This document shows positions 7,669-16,761 of a stretch of DNA of 64,000 nucleotides, piece by piece. The stretch's first letter is position 1. Every line of letters starts with the position of its first letter. The position numbers and the translations under genes were made by a program. Below the pieces are notes generated by a model. That model saw only the letters and a program-made list of their open reading frames with translations, did not search any database and was not told the origin of the DNA. The stretch is taken from the NCBI RefSeq assembly GCF_014322765.1, contig NZ_JAASTZ010000005.1:62001-126000 (forward strand), written 5' to 3'. Source of the stretch: Listeria immobilis (lineage in GTDB: Bacteria > Bacillota > Bacilli > Lactobacillales > Listeriaceae).

Positions 7669-7694
7669 CAACTGAGTAGCTAGCTGCTCAGTTG
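7669..7694. repeat. Near-perfect 26-bp palindrome between the two MFS genes
   Basis: CAACTGAGTAGC (7669-7680) and GCTGCTCAGTTG (7683-7694) are complementary except for one G-U pair, separated by TA. It starts 10 bases after the first MFS stop. There is no T-run, so it is not a standard terminator; an RNA-stabilising or processing hairpin, or an operator, would fit. Confidence 0.45.
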
Positions 7695-7802
7695 AACTTA
7701 TATTCGCATTGTGAATAAAAACACAATTATGCACAAGCTGTTTATCTATAAAGAAGATGCATCTAATAACCACCAAAGCACCTGCATAAAGGAGAGCAAA
7801 CT

Positions 7803-8996
7803 ATGAAAAATAAATATTTATCTACATCACTTGGACTTTATATGAATTATTTCGTTCATGGGATGGCATTAATCATCATTGCACAAAATATTGATTTTTT
7901 ATCTCAGAAATGGAATACAGATATTGCTGGAGCTGCTGGTGTGGTATCCTCGTTTGGGATTGGGAAATTATTAGCCGTTTTTGTTTCTGGTAAACTATCA
8001 GATAAGTTTGGTCGTAAATTATCTGTCATTCTTGGGGTATTCTTTTATATCGTCTTTTTAGGCGGGATTTTGCTAAGTCCGAATACGATAGTTGCTTATG
8101 CATTTGGGATTTCTGCTGGTATCGCTAACTCGTTTTTAGATACTGGTACTTATCCAGCTCTTATGGAAGCCTATCCGAAAAAAGCAGCATCTGCAAATAT
8201 TGTAGTGAAAGCATTCGTTCAAGCCGGACAATTCCTTTTACCATTTATGATTGCTTTTATTTTAGCAAATAACTTGTGGTATGGTTGGAGTTTTATTGTG
8301 TTAATTGCTATTTTGCTAATTAACTTACTATATACATTGACTCGACACTTTCCACCAATGACTGTTGGAAAGCCGCTAGATTTGGAAAAAGAAGTAGCCC
8401 AAGAAAAATGGTCAAAAATTCATTTTAGTATTGATGAGCTTTGCCTGATTCTATTTGGTTTTGTAGCACAAACTTTGCTTTATATTATAAGCCAATGGAT
8501 TGCAAAATACGGCTCTGAGGTAATTCATATGACAGATAATGCTTCAAGGTTACTTGTTAGTTATGCAAGTGTTGGCGCAATTTTATGTGTCTGCGTTACT
8601 TTTATTCTTGGAAATCGTGGCGTTAAGACGTTATACATATTGATAACATATGTCACTATGACCATGCTAATCTCCTTTGTACTATTCGCCTTCCCAAATG
8701 AAATTATCTGTCTCGTCGGGGCTTTCTTGCTTGGTTACTTCTCAGCAGGCGGCATTATTCAACTAGGTCTAACATTACTTGCAGAAGTTTCTGCTCGAGG
8801 AAAAGGTTTTGTTACCAGCCTCTATACTATCGCTGAAGGAATTGCCGTATTTAGTATTCCGTTGATTGCAGCAGCTATTTCTCGAATTGATATTGCGGCG
8901 ATATTTTTATTAAATTCAGGCATAGCACTATTTGGATTGATATTGCTAATGATCGTTTTTGTTCGAAAAAGAAAATTTAGACGCGATACTATTTAA
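7803..8996 (+). CDS. MFS transporter (second of a paralogous pair)
   Basis: A 397-residue, 12-helix MFS protein and paralogue of the preceding gene. Visible motifs are Y-F-V-H-G-M near residue 17, the loop 2-3 signature G-K-L-S-D-K-F-G-R-K near 60-69, and S-A-G-G-I-I-Q-L near 318-325. AAGGAG lies 7 bases before ATG 7803. The 144-bp gap from the first copy contains a palindrome but no T-run terminator, so the pair may be co-transcribed. A very long terminator follows. The substrate is unknown. Confidence 0.88.
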   Translation: MKNKYLSTSLGLYMNYFVHGMALIIIAQNIDFLSQKWNTDIAGAAGVVSSFGIGKLLAVFVSGKLSDKFGRKLSVILGVFFYIVFLGGILLSPNTIVAYAFGISAGIANSFLDTGTYPALMEAYPKKAASANIVVKAFVQAGQFLLPFMIAFILANNLWYGWSFIVLIAILLINLLYTLTRHFPPMTVGKPLDLEKEVAQEKWSKIHFSIDELCLILFGFVAQTLLYIISQWIAKYGSEVIHMTDNASRLLVSYASVGAILCVCVTFILGNRGVKTLYILITYVTMTMLISFVLFAFPNEIICLVGAFLLGYFSAGGIIQLGLTLLAEVSARGKGFVTSLYTIAEGIAVFSIPLIAAAISRIDIAAIFLLNSGIALFGLILLMIVFVRKRKFRRDTI

Positions 8997-9030
8997 TTAA
9001 AAAAGTCGTGGCAAAAATAGTACTAAATCG

Positions 9031-9104
9031 AAGAACAAGCAAGAATCTTGTCTATTCCATTTTTTGAAATGGTTCTATACAATAATTCTTGCTTGTTCTT
9101 TTTT
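9031..9104. terminator. Very long bidirectional terminator (MFS versus ogt)
   Basis: A 16-bp outer stem (9031-9046 with 9085-9100) continues inward through several paired segments (CCATTT with AAATGG at the tip), followed by T's at 9099-9104. It serves the plus-strand MFS gene and, having A's on its left arm, could also stop the convergent ogt gene. Confidence 0.85.
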
Positions 9105-9107
9105 CAA

Positions 9108-9566
9108 TTATTTTTCCAGCATTAATAACGCTTCTTTCATTAATAAACCACCACTATAACCAGTTAATTTTCCGTTTTTACCGATGACGCGATGACATGG
9201 GATAATGAGCAATAATGGATTTTTGCCAATCGCTGTCCCAATAGCTCGGACTGCTTTTGGACGATTGATTTGTTCAGCAATTTCTGTATAGGTTCTTGTT
9301 TCTCCATATGGTATCGTTTTTAATGCTTTATAAACTGCTATTTGTAATTCACTGCCTGTTAGTTCAATTGGAAAATCGAAAACTTTCAATTCTTTGTTTC
9401 CATAAGCAACAAGCGCATCTTTATATTTGGTCAATTTGTTACTATTAAATACTGCATCAGCCAGCCATTTTTTATCAGTACCAACATAAATAATCCCCTT
9501 ATCTGTCGCAACAAGATATAATTCTACATCCATAAACAACATTGAGTCATAATATCTTTTCTCCAT
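9108..9566 (-). CDS. ogt: Methylated-DNA-protein-cysteine methyltransferase
   Basis: A 152-residue suicide DNA-repair enzyme that takes the alkyl group from O6-alkylguanine. The active site PCHRVIG is visible near residues 126-132, with the helix-turn-helix recognition region (Y-T-E-I-A-E-Q-I, R-A-I-G) before it and the G-Y-S-G-G-L...K closing motif. Length fits the Ogt/AdaB class. The second methionine (ATG 9566) is used because GAGGTGG is spaced correctly for it; a GTG at 9575 would overlap that site. It is divergent from adaA, an arrangement suggesting shared control of the adaptive response. Confidence 0.95.
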   Translation of the reverse strand: MEKRYYDSMLFMDVELYLVATDKGIIYVGTDKKWLADAVFNSNKLTKYKDALVAYGNKELKVFDFPIELTGSELQIAVYKALKTIPYGETRTYTEIAEQINRPKAVRAIGTAIGKNPLLLIIPCHRVIGKNGKLTGYSGGLLMKEALLMLEK

Positions 9567-9711
9567 TATTTCCACCTCTTTCTATCATTAATTATACGTC
9601 ATATAATGTTTATTTCCTATTTGTTATTGTTAAAAAAGCAAGATTAGAAAAGTTTTCCTCGCAATTTCCACCAAGAACGTTTATGATTAATAAGAAGTTG
9701 AGGTGATAACA

Positions 9712-10266
9712 GTGTCGGATTATTACTTAACCCAAAAACGTTGGCTAGCGATTACTAACAATGATAAAACTGCAGATGGTAGATTTTTTTATGGAGTAAC
9801 TTCCACTAAAATATTTTGCTATCCTTCTTGTAAATCCCGTTTACCAAAAAAAGAGAATATCGTTATTTTTAAAAATGCGGAAGAAGCTATTTCACAGGGA
9901 TACCGGGCTTGTAAAAGATGTAAATCAGGCGGCGCAACACTTCCAGATACAGAATGGGTCGAAAATATCCAAGCTTATATTAAAGATAACTTTGCAAAAC
10001 CTTTAACACTACAAATAATTGCTGAGGATTGTCACGGTAGCCCTTATCACTTACACCGGACATTTAAACGAATCACTCAAGTTACTCCAATTACTTATTT
10101 AGAAAATATCCGGATTGCTTATGCAAAAAAACTATTAGCTCACTCTATCCAATCAATTGAACAAATTGGAAAACTATCTGGCTTTCCAAACCCCGCTCAT
10201 TTTTCAACAACATTTAAAAGGCACACCGGTTTATCACCATCTCATTTCCGAAAAACTTATCAATAA
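9712..10266 (+). CDS. adaA: AdaA-type methylphosphotriester-sensing AraC regulator
   Basis: A 184-residue protein with the N-terminal Ada zinc domain (Y-G-V-x-x-T-K-I-F-C-Y-P-S-C, then C-K-R-C: four cysteines, the first being the methyl acceptor in the family) and a C-terminal AraC helix-turn-helix (about 90-184, ending F-K-R-H-T-G-x-S-P-S-H-F-R). On methylation by phosphotriesters in DNA it activates alkylation-repair genes. It lacks the methyltransferase half of E. coli Ada, which is the separate divergent ogt gene, as in B. subtilis adaA/adaB. GTG 9712 is preferred: GAGGTG is 6 bases upstream, whereas the GTG at 9703 is part of that site. Confidence 0.93.
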   Translation: MSDYYLTQKRWLAITNNDKTADGRFFYGVTSTKIFCYPSCKSRLPKKENIVIFKNAEEAISQGYRACKRCKSGGATLPDTEWVENIQAYIKDNFAKPLTLQIIAEDCHGSPYHLHRTFKRITQVTPITYLENIRIAYAKKLLAHSIQSIEQIGKLSGFPNPAHFSTTFKRHTGLSPSHFRKTYQ

Positions 10267-10274
10267 ACTATAGA

Positions 10275-11159
10275 ATGGATGAAATTTATATGACTCATAT
10301 AACGTTACCAATTATCGAAGACTGGGAAGGCTTAACACTTACCAATATTTTGCAAGAAAAATTCCACTTAGGAAAAAAAGCACGCCATGAAATTAGAATG
10401 TCTCATGATGTTTTACTTAACAATAAACCACTAGATGATTGGAACACACCACTTTTTGTTGGCGCTAGTTTATCTTTGCCAATTATTTTACATGAGAAAA
10501 TTGCTACTTTTGCATATGATTTAGAGATTATTTATGAAGATGATTTTTTACTAGTAGTTAATAAACCAGTGGGCATGAAAACACATCCCAATGATGCTTA
10601 TGAAACGGATACTTGCGCAAATGCGGTACAATATTATTTAGAGAAAACGAACCAAGAAGCAAATGCGCTTGCCGTTCATCGCTTGGATCAAACAACTTCT
10701 GGATTAGTGCTTTTTGCTAAAAATAAACTAGCTATCGCTGGCCTTTCTTGGCAAATGGAAAACAGAACTATTCACCGAACGTATCTTGCAGCAGTTGATG
10801 GTACTTGGGGGCTTGTGATGCAAACTATTAATAAACCTATTGGCGAGGATCGACATCATGGTTCTAGACGTCAAATCAGTCCATATGGTCAACCCGCAGT
10901 CACTCATGTCACCGTTTTAGAAAATGATACAGAAAAAAACACCTCCCTTGTTGAATGCCAAATTGAAACGGGACGTACCCATCAAATTCGCGTTCATTTA
11001 AGTGGTATTGGTCATCCGATTATTGGCGATACGCTTTATGGTGGCACCCCTCGTGCTAATCGAATTATGTTACATGCTGAAAAATTACATTTAAATCATC
11101 CGTTTAAAGGCAAAGAAATGAACTTTTCTGCACCAGCTGGAGATGATTGGACATATTAA
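10275..11159 (+). CDS. RluA/RluD-family pseudouridine synthase
   Basis: A 294-residue RNA modification enzyme. An S4-like RNA-binding N-terminus (about 1-75) is followed by the catalytic domain with H-R-L-D-Q-x-T-S-G (near 135-143; Asp is the conserved nucleophile), and G-R-T-H-Q-I-R-V-H and G-D-x-x-Y-G-G motifs downstream. It isomerises uridine in rRNA or tRNA; the target cannot be read. The start is uncertain: ATG 10275 has no clear ribosome site, and an in-frame ATG at 10290 with GGATG upstream is as likely. The gene begins 8 bases after adaA and may be co-transcribed with it. Confidence 0.92.
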   Translation: MDEIYMTHITLPIIEDWEGLTLTNILQEKFHLGKKARHEIRMSHDVLLNNKPLDDWNTPLFVGASLSLPIILHEKIATFAYDLEIIYEDDFLLVVNKPVGMKTHPNDAYETDTCANAVQYYLEKTNQEANALAVHRLDQTTSGLVLFAKNKLAIAGLSWQMENRTIHRTYLAAVDGTWGLVMQTINKPIGEDRHHGSRRQISPYGQPAVTHVTVLENDTEKNTSLVECQIETGRTHQIRVHLSGIGHPIIGDTLYGGTPRANRIMLHAEKLHLNHPFKGKEMNFSAPAGDDWTY

Positions 11160-11183
11160 AAAGCCACAACATTATGTCGTGAC
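11158..11183. terminator. Bidirectional terminator overlapping the VOC gene end
   Basis: GCCACAAC (11163-11170) pairs with GTCGTGAC (11176-11183) using two G-U pairs. The minus-strand RNA then has TTTTT. The right arm lies inside the last codons of the VOC gene. Confidence 0.6.
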
Positions 11184-11564
11184 TTCTATACAAATTTCTA
11201 CTTTTATTTTGTCTGGATCTTCAAAAAAGACGGCGTAGTGATTTTCGCCACCAGCAAAGGGGTAACGATTTTCATAAAGAAGCTTTACCCCTTCTGCTTT
11301 TAACTTATCTCGAAAAAAATCTATCCGTTCCTTGGATCCACCGTGAAAAGCCAAGTGATTAAGACCAATTCGCTTGCGATGATAACCTTCTTTCAAAAAA
11401 GCTTCCTCCGTTTGCACAAAAACTAAATAAGTATCTTCGTATTTATAACTAAATCCTTCATTCCAAGTCTGGTATAACTCATAAGAAAGTAATTCTAGCA
11501 ATTCTGACCAAAATAGGCGACTTTTTTCTATATCTGTTACATTGAATTCCATATGATGTAACAT
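11172..11564 (-). CDS. VOC (glyoxalase/bleomycin-resistance) family protein
   Basis: A 130-residue single-chain VOC protein. It opens M-L-H-H-M-E-F-N-V with the metal-type His of strand 1, has L-N-H-L-A-F-H near residues 69-75, and ends with a beta strand containing Y-A-V-F-F-E-D-P-D and K-V-E-I, whose Glu is the usual third ligand. VOC enzymes act on glyoxal adducts, antibiotics or catechols; the substrate is not identifiable. GGGGAGGGG precedes the ATG. It starts 1 base after the AlkD-like gene, so the three genes AKR, alkD-like and VOC form one operon. Confidence 0.85.
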   Translation of the reverse strand: MLHHMEFNVTDIEKSRLFWSELLELLSYELYQTWNEGFSYKYEDTYLVFVQTEEAFLKEGYHRKRIGLNHLAFHGGSKERIDFFRDKLKAEGVKLLYENRYPFAGGENHYAVFFEDPDKIKVEICIEVTT

Positions 11565-11565
11565 T

Positions 11566-12222
11566 TTACCCCTCCCCGATATGCTTTATTGTTTCCCTAC
11601 GACTAAGTGGCGCAAGTGTATGGCTATTGATAAACTCCCGAACTTCTTCTGGGTTTACTTTTGCGTACTGACGAAGTGCCCATCCAATAGCCTTTTGAAT
11701 AAAGAATTCTTTGGATTCTAACCATTTTTCGCAATTGGAAAATAATAGTTCCGAATCCGTCTTTTCTTTATATTTGAGTTGAAATAAAATCGCTGTTCGC
11801 GCTAACCAAATGTTATCGCCATTAATCCATTGTGCATTATAGTGCGGAATAAGTTCAGGGTAAAGGTTAAAATGTGTGCTTATTACTGTGCCAGCTAGTC
11901 CATCCACCGTATCCCACCATGATTTCGTTATAACTAATTTCTCGTATATTTGAATAGCTTCACTTGACTGTTTTTTTCCATAACGACTTAATAAATCAAT
12001 CGCGATATATTGGAATTCACGTTCTTCTTCATTAAATAATTCGATAACAAGCCGTAACAAATCATTAGGCTCTCCTTGTTCTTTTAAAAAAGTAGTTAGG
12101 AGTTTTTTTCGTTTGTCTGCTCTAATCCCTAAAAAAGGGTATTGATTTTTCATATATGCTTCCATTTGGGGAGCATCCGCAGTAGAACGATTTGTGCGAA
12201 AAACAACTTGTATTTCTGTCAT
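11566..12222 (-). CDS. AlkD-like DNA alkylation repair protein (HEAT-like)
   Basis: A 218-residue all-helical protein of the DNA alkylation repair (AlkC/AlkD) family, 3-methyladenine/7-methylguanine glycosylases built of HEAT-like repeats. Family features are P-F-L-G-I-R-A-D-K-R near the start, the K-S-W-W-D-T-V-D-G-L-A core (near 101-111), and K-A-I-G-W-A-L-R-Q-Y-A-K late in the protein, with the catalytic-type Trp and Asp present. It overlaps the upstream AKR gene by 4 bases (ATGA). Its place a few kb from adaA and ogt makes this a cluster for alkylation damage. Confidence 0.9.
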   Translation of the reverse strand: MTEIQVVFRTNRSTADAPQMEAYMKNQYPFLGIRADKRKKLLTTFLKEQGEPNDLLRLVIELFNEEEREFQYIAIDLLSRYGKKQSSEAIQIYEKLVITKSWWDTVDGLAGTVISTHFNLYPELIPHYNAQWINGDNIWLARTAILFQLKYKEKTDSELLFSNCEKWLESKEFFIQKAIGWALRQYAKVNPEEVREFINSHTLAPLSRRETIKHIGEG

Positions 12223-13103
12223 TCTGTTTTACCATCAGTTAAATACGCCCGTTCTCTTTCAATGCTACTTAAAAAGTACTCTAAGTCATCTGGATCTGGT
12301 CCAACCCGTTTGCCAGTTGCTAAACGATCGATTTTTTCCATATCACTTTCATCTAAACGGAAATAAGACAATCTTGAGTTTTCTTCAATTCGGCTAGAAG
12401 TAATTGATTTTGGAAAAATAATTGTATTCCGATTCAAATGCCACTGTAGAATAACTTGGTCAACAAATGCCCCATGTTTTTTCGCAATGGCATTAATTAC
12501 TGGGTTTTGCATTAATATTCCTTTCGCAAGCGGGGACCAAGCGGCATGGGCAATATTTTGTTCTTCTAGATATTTTCTTAAGTCATTTTGTGGTAAAAGC
12601 GGATGTGTTTCTACCTGATTAAGGACTGGTTTATGATTTGCAGCAACTAATAAATCACTTAAATGATGTTGCTTAAAGTTAGCCACCCCAATGGATTTAA
12701 TTAATTTTTCATCATGCAATCGTTCCATTGCTCGCCAAGAATCACGGTACTTACCCGCAATCGGCCAATGAATTAAATATAAATCCAAATACTCCAACTT
12801 CAAATTTTTCAGTGTTCGTTCAAAAGCAAATAGCGTTTCATCATAGCCGAGGTCTCCGTTCCAAACTTTCGAACTAATAAATAGCTCTTCCCGCGAAATA
12901 GCACTATCCACAATAGCTTGTCCTACAATTGTTTCATTATTATAAACTTGTGCTGTATCAAATAACCGATAACCAACTTCAATTGCCTTTTCTACAGCAC
13001 CAGCGATAAATTCTTGCTCTGTAACTTGAAACACACCAAGTCCGATATAAGGAATTGATACATTTCCAGGTAGAATCATTCTATCTTGTAATGTTTTTGT
13101 CAA
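12219..13103 (-). CDS. Aldo/keto reductase
   Basis: A 294-residue NADPH-dependent aldo/keto reductase of the AKR5-like bacterial group. The catalytic tetrad is visible: Asp and Tyr in F-D-T-A-Q-V-Y-N-N-E (near 48-57), Lys in S-S-K-V-W-N (near 77-82) and His in Y-L-I-H-W-P (near 113-118). G-V-A-N-F and F-P-K-S (cofactor binding) follow. It likely reduces glyoxal-type or other carbonyls; the substrate is unassigned. AGGAGG precedes the ATG at 13103. It is the first gene of the operon with the alkD-like and VOC genes. Confidence 0.92.
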   Translation of the reverse strand: MTKTLQDRMILPGNVSIPYIGLGVFQVTEQEFIAGAVEKAIEVGYRLFDTAQVYNNETIVGQAIVDSAISREELFISSKVWNGDLGYDETLFAFERTLKNLKLEYLDLYLIHWPIAGKYRDSWRAMERLHDEKLIKSIGVANFKQHHLSDLLVAANHKPVLNQVETHPLLPQNDLRKYLEEQNIAHAAWSPLAKGILMQNPVINAIAKKHGAFVDQVILQWHLNRNTIIFPKSITSSRIEENSRLSYFRLDESDMEKIDRLATGKRVGPDPDDLEYFLSSIERERAYLTDGKTE

Positions 13104-13280
13104 ACCAAAAACCTCCTCACGAAAATCATTTGTGAACTTTTTCTCTTAAATGAATTATACACTATTTTTACAAATTTATATTTTAAAACCAGTATACCGA
13201 AATGAGCCTTACTCTCCTAATAAAAAGTCATAAAAAACCAACTTTTTTTATTCATTTTCTTAAATACCTAAAAACAGCCA

Positions 13281-13296
13281 TTGGAAACGCTGTCAG
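13281..13296. promoter_or_regulatory. cre-like site (CcpA box candidate)
   Basis: TTGGAAACGCTGTCAG matches the relaxed catabolite-response consensus WTGNAANCGNWNNCAW at all fixed positions except the last. It lies about 180 bp upstream of the AKR start and about 190 bp upstream of the phosphate transport operon. Sequence match only. Confidence 0.3.
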
Positions 13297-13420
13297 GACA
13301 ATTATTTTACTAACTATTAAAAAAAAGTTTCCTATTTATTCCCATCCTATGTTAGTATTAATTTGTGATAAAAATCAATCATATTTTTATTTCTTTTTGT
13401 TAACTTATCGTTAAGAAGAA

Positions 13421-13448
13421 AGCTCCCTTTTCTAAGTAAAAGCGAGCT
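13421..13448 (+). promoter_or_regulatory. Leader hairpin before the phosphate transport operon
   Basis: AGCTC and CTTTT on the left pair with AAAAG and GAGCT on the right (10 pairs, one C-C mismatch, 6-base loop). No T-run follows, so it is not a terminator. It lies about 40 bases before the start codon of the DUF47 gene and may stabilise the RNA or affect translation. Confidence 0.35.
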
Positions 13449-13487
13449 GATTATTAATGACCAAAAATGATCGGGGGAATTAAGGAA

Positions 13488-14108
13488 ATGGCTTTTAAAA
13501 ATAAAAAAGACCGTTTTGCTTCGTTGTTACATGACATTGCAGTAAATTTACATGAAGGTGCAAATTTCTTTGCAACGTATAACATCAATTCGGTAGAGGA
13601 TTTACATACTTTCTCGAATAAAATCAAAGAATATGAGACTGCTGGAGACTCCATGGTTCACAAAATGATTTTGGAATTAAACGACGCTTTCATTACACCA
13701 ATCGAGCGTGAGGATATGTTAGAACTTACCAACCGCCTAGATGACGTAATGGATGCACTCGATGAAACAGCTTTTTCACTAGAAATCTGCCAAATCACCC
13801 ATTACGATGAATATATGACTAAATTTATCCAAGCAATTCAAGCAAGCACTGTAGAAATCGAAAAAGCAGTAGACCTTGTTTTTGATAAAAAATTAAAAGA
13901 TGTTCGTAAACTTGCAATTCAAATTAAAGATTATGAATCTCAATGTGATGATGTTTACCGCGAATCACTTATCCAACTTTTCCAAAACGAAAAAGATCCA
14001 ATTAAACTTATTCGTTTAAAAGAAGTTTATGAAAAATTAGAAGACATTGCTGATAGTTGTCAAAGTGTGGCTAATACACTTGAATCAATTGTCATGAAAA
14101 ATGCGTAA
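13488..14108 (+). CDS. DUF47/PhoU-like partner of the phosphate permease
   Basis: A 206-residue all-helical protein of the DUF47 (YkaA) family, related to PhoU. It has repeated acidic/basic helices, with E-x-x-x-D-x-x-x-H (A-G-D-S-M-V-H-K) and D-x-x-D-D-V-x-D-A-L-D-E motifs typical of the PhoU-like metal-binding fold. It sits 13 bases before a PiT permease, the standard arrangement in which it modulates low-affinity phosphate uptake. ATG 13488 gives the family N-terminus MAFKNKKD; the ATG at 13467 adds seven residues that overlap the GGGGG ribosome-site region. Confidence 0.88.
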   Translation: MAFKNKKDRFASLLHDIAVNLHEGANFFATYNINSVEDLHTFSNKIKEYETAGDSMVHKMILELNDAFITPIEREDMLELTNRLDDVMDALDETAFSLEICQITHYDEYMTKFIQAIQASTVEIEKAVDLVFDKKLKDVRKLAIQIKDYESQCDDVYRESLIQLFQNEKDPIKLIRLKEVYEKLEDIADSCQSVANTLESIVMKNA

Positions 14109-14121
14109 GGGGCCTAGATAG

Positions 14122-15120
14122 ATGGAAGGAATGTTTCTTATCACCCTCGTCATCGTTCTTGCAGCTCTGGCATTTGACCTAATTAATGGGTTTCATGATA
14201 CAGCAAATGCAATCGCGACTAGTGTTTCTACAAAAGCCTTAAAGCCAAGACATGCAATCATTCTTGCTGCAGTTATGAACTTTGTCGGTGCCGTTTCATT
14301 TACTGGCGTAGCTAAAACTATTACAAAAGATATTGTTGATCCCTTTAGCTTGGACCACGGAGAGCTTGTCATTTTAGCAGCACTATTATCTGCTATCGCG
14401 TGGAATTTAATCACTTGGTACTTTGGAATTCCGAGTAGTTCCTCTCATGCACTAATTGGTTCTATCGCTGGAGCAGCTATTGCCTCTGCTGGTTTTGCAG
14501 CTCTCGAATATGGCGGATTTTCAAAAATCATTATCGGTTTACTTGTTTCTCCAGTTCTTGCTTTCGTTGTCGGATATACCATTTATTCTCTCTTTAAGAT
14601 TTTCTTAAAGAACTTGAATTTAGCGACGACGAATAGAAGATTTAGAATGCTTCAAGTCGGAACTGCTGCTTTACAATCTTATACACATGGTACAAATGAT
14701 GCACAAAAATCAATGGGTATTATCACCATGGCTTTAATCGCCGGCGGTTTTCAAACTACAGACGATGTTCAATTGTGGGTTCAAGTATCTTGTGCGATTG
14801 CAATGGCAGTTGGTACAAGTATCGGTGGTTGGAAAATCATCAAAACAGTCGGTGGTAAAATTATGAAAATCAAGCCTGTTAATGGTGTAGCAGCTGACTT
14901 AAGTTCTGTTATCATTATTTTTGGCGCAACATTTATCCACTTACCAGTTAGTACAACACACGTAATTAGTTCTTCTATTCTTGGTGTTGGTACAGCTCAC
15001 CGTGTTAAAGGTGTAAAATGGGATACTGCGCAGCGGATGATTATTACATGGGTAATCACTTTACCTATTTCTGCAACAATTGCTGCACTTATCTTCTATG
15101 TACTTAACTTTTTCTTATAA
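14122..15120 (+). CDS. pit: PiT-family inorganic phosphate transporter
   Basis: A 332-residue membrane permease with about ten helices and the two PiT signature repeats: G-F-H-D-T-A-N-A-I-A-T in the first half (near 24-34) and T-H-G-T-N-D-A-Q-K-S-M-G in the second (near 189-200), plus S-S-S-H-A-L-I-G and S-T-T-H-V-I-S inner motifs. It imports metal-phosphate with protons or sodium. It is directly downstream of the DUF47 partner and followed by a strong terminator, giving a two-gene operon. Confidence 0.93.
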   Translation: MEGMFLITLVIVLAALAFDLINGFHDTANAIATSVSTKALKPRHAIILAAVMNFVGAVSFTGVAKTITKDIVDPFSLDHGELVILAALLSAIAWNLITWYFGIPSSSSHALIGSIAGAAIASAGFAALEYGGFSKIIIGLLVSPVLAFVVGYTIYSLFKIFLKNLNLATTNRRFRMLQVGTAALQSYTHGTNDAQKSMGIITMALIAGGFQTTDDVQLWVQVSCAIAMAVGTSIGGWKIIKTVGGKIMKIKPVNGVAADLSSVIIIFGATFIHLPVSTTHVISSSILGVGTAHRVKGVKWDTAQRMIITWVITLPISATIAALIFYVLNFFL

Positions 15121-15127
15121 ACAACTA

Positions 15128-15157
15128 GGAACCTTGCTTAGGCGGGTTCCTTTTTTA
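15128..15157 (+). terminator. Terminator after pit
   Basis: GGAACC (15128-15133) with GGTTCC (15145-15150), then T6. Confidence 0.85.
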
Positions 15158-15300
15158 TGCATATTTTTGAATAAACAAACAAATTTCAGCATAAAAAGAG
15201 AATTATTTAAAAACATATTGCATATTTAATCATATTAATGTATTATAATAAGCATCGATAATAACCGTTTATTTATCATAGACAAAAGGGAGTTGTATCC

Positions 15301-16761
15301 ATGCAGAAAAATTTATTACAAAAGCTCATAGCTATCGCACTAATTTTTATATTTGTATTTTCTGGCTTTACTACAGCATTTGCTGCTGATAAACAAGATG
15401 AAACATTGACCAAAATTCAAGAAAAAGGTGTATTAACAGTTGGCCTTTCTGCTGACTATCCGCCATATGAATTTCATCAAACCATTGACGGAAAAGATGA
15501 AATTGTTGGTTTTGATGTAAGTATTGCCAAAAAAATTGCTAAAGATTTAGATGTTAAATTAGATATTAAAGAAATGAACTTTGATAGTTTATTAGGATCC
15601 TTAAAAACGGGCAAAATCGACATGATTATTTCTGGCATGTCCCCAACTCCGGAACGACAAAAAGAAGTGGACTTTTCCGCCCCTTATATGCTAGTCCAAC
15701 AGCGAGTAGTTGTGCGAAAAGCAGACACAGATAAGTTCACAACTGTTAATGATTTTAGCGGTGTAAAAGTAGGTGCTCAAAAACAATCCACTCAAGAAGA
15801 ATTAGCGCAAAAAGAGTTAATTGGATCTGATGTTGTTTCCTTACAAAAAGTACCTGATTTAATTCTTAATCTAAAAAGCAATAAAATAGATGCGATTGTT
15901 TTAGAAGGCCCTGTTGCAGAAGCATACTTAAGCCAAGATAAAACACTTGCATTAGCTGATGTTAAATTCCAAAATGGTAGTAAAGAAACTGCTATTGCTC
16001 TACCAAAAGGTTCTACAGCCCTACAAGAAAAAGTCAATACTTCTATCAAAGAAATTCAAGATACCGGCGCACTAAAAAATTACAAAAAAGAAGCGAATAA
16101 ACTTATGTTCCAAGACGGTAGCTTCTATGAAAAATACGGTAACTATTTTGTTAAAGGTACTTTAATCACGATTGCACTTGCTGCTATTGGTGTACTTTGC
16201 GGGGCTATATTCGGCTCCTTACTAGCACTAATGAAACTAGCGAAAACAAGATGGTTACGCTGGCCAGCATCTTGCTATATTGAATTTGTTCGCGGGACAC
16301 CACTTCTTATTCAAATTTTCATTGTCTTTTTTGGGACTCAAATTATCGGACTTGATGTATCAGCGTTCGTTTCTGGCTGTATCGCCTTATCGCTGAATAG
16401 TGCAGCGTATGTTGCTGAAATTATTCGTGCAGGTATTTCTGCTGTAAACAAAGGCCAAATGGAAGCAGCACGTTCGCTTGGAATGACACAATCAGCTAGT
16501 ATGCGTTACATTATTTTACCGCAAGCTGTCAAAAATATTCTTCCGGCACTTGGAAATGAATTCGTTACCGTTATCAAAGAATCTTCCATCGTTTCCGTTA
16601 TCGGTGTGACAGAATTAATGTTTATGACTGGTGTGGTTCAAGGTGCTAGCTTCAAACCGTTTATCCCGCTTGTCATCACTTCATTAATATACTTTGTACT
16701 AACATTTAGCTTGTCCAGACTACTAGGTGTTGCTGAAAGGAGAATGAGAACAAGTGATTAA
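15301..16761 (+). CDS. Amino-acid ABC transporter, fused binding protein and permease
   Basis: A 486-residue fusion of an extracytoplasmic solute-binding protein and a membrane permease. There is a signal peptide (basic start, hydrophobic 9-28, A-x-A before cleavage), a family-3 binding domain (about 35-270; [14 protein letters not shown] near the start, which is the amino-acid-binding type) and a HisM/GlnP-type permease (about 285-480) with the EAA loop E-A-A-R-S-L-G-M. Fused SBP-permeases are common for glutamine and other polar amino acids in Gram-positives. GGGAG precedes ATG 15301. The ATPase gene overlaps its end. Confidence 0.93.
   Translation: MQKNLLQKLIAIALIFIFVFSGFTTAFAADKQDETLTKIQEKGVLTVGLSADYPPYEFHQTIDGKDEIVGFDVSIAKKIAKDLDVKLDIKEMNFDSLLGSLKTGKIDMIISGMSPTPERQKEVDFSAPYMLVQQRVVVRKADTDKFTTVNDFSGVKVGAQKQSTQEELAQKELIGSDVVSLQKVPDLILNLKSNKIDAIVLEGPVAEAYLSQDKTLALADVKFQNGSKETAIALPKGSTALQEKVNTSIKEIQDTGALKNYKKEANKLMFQDGSFYEKYGNYFVKGTLITIALAAIGVLCGAIFGSLLALMKLAKTRWLRWPASCYIEFVRGTPLLIQIFIVFFGTQIIGLDVSAFVSGCIALSLNSAAYVAEIIRAGISAVNKGQMEAARSLGMTQSASMRYIILPQAVKNILPALGNEFVTVIKESSIVSVIGVTELMFMTGVVQGASFKPFIPLVITSLIYFVLTFSLSRLLGVAERRMRTSD

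Larger units (their letters stand above)
13104..13487. other. Intergenic region between the AKR and phosphate transport operons
   Basis: About 380 AT-rich bases without a gene, between diverging operons. It holds a cre-like site (13281-13296) and a leader hairpin (13421-13448), described separately. Short plus-strand open frames here have no ribosome sites. Confidence 0.6.
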
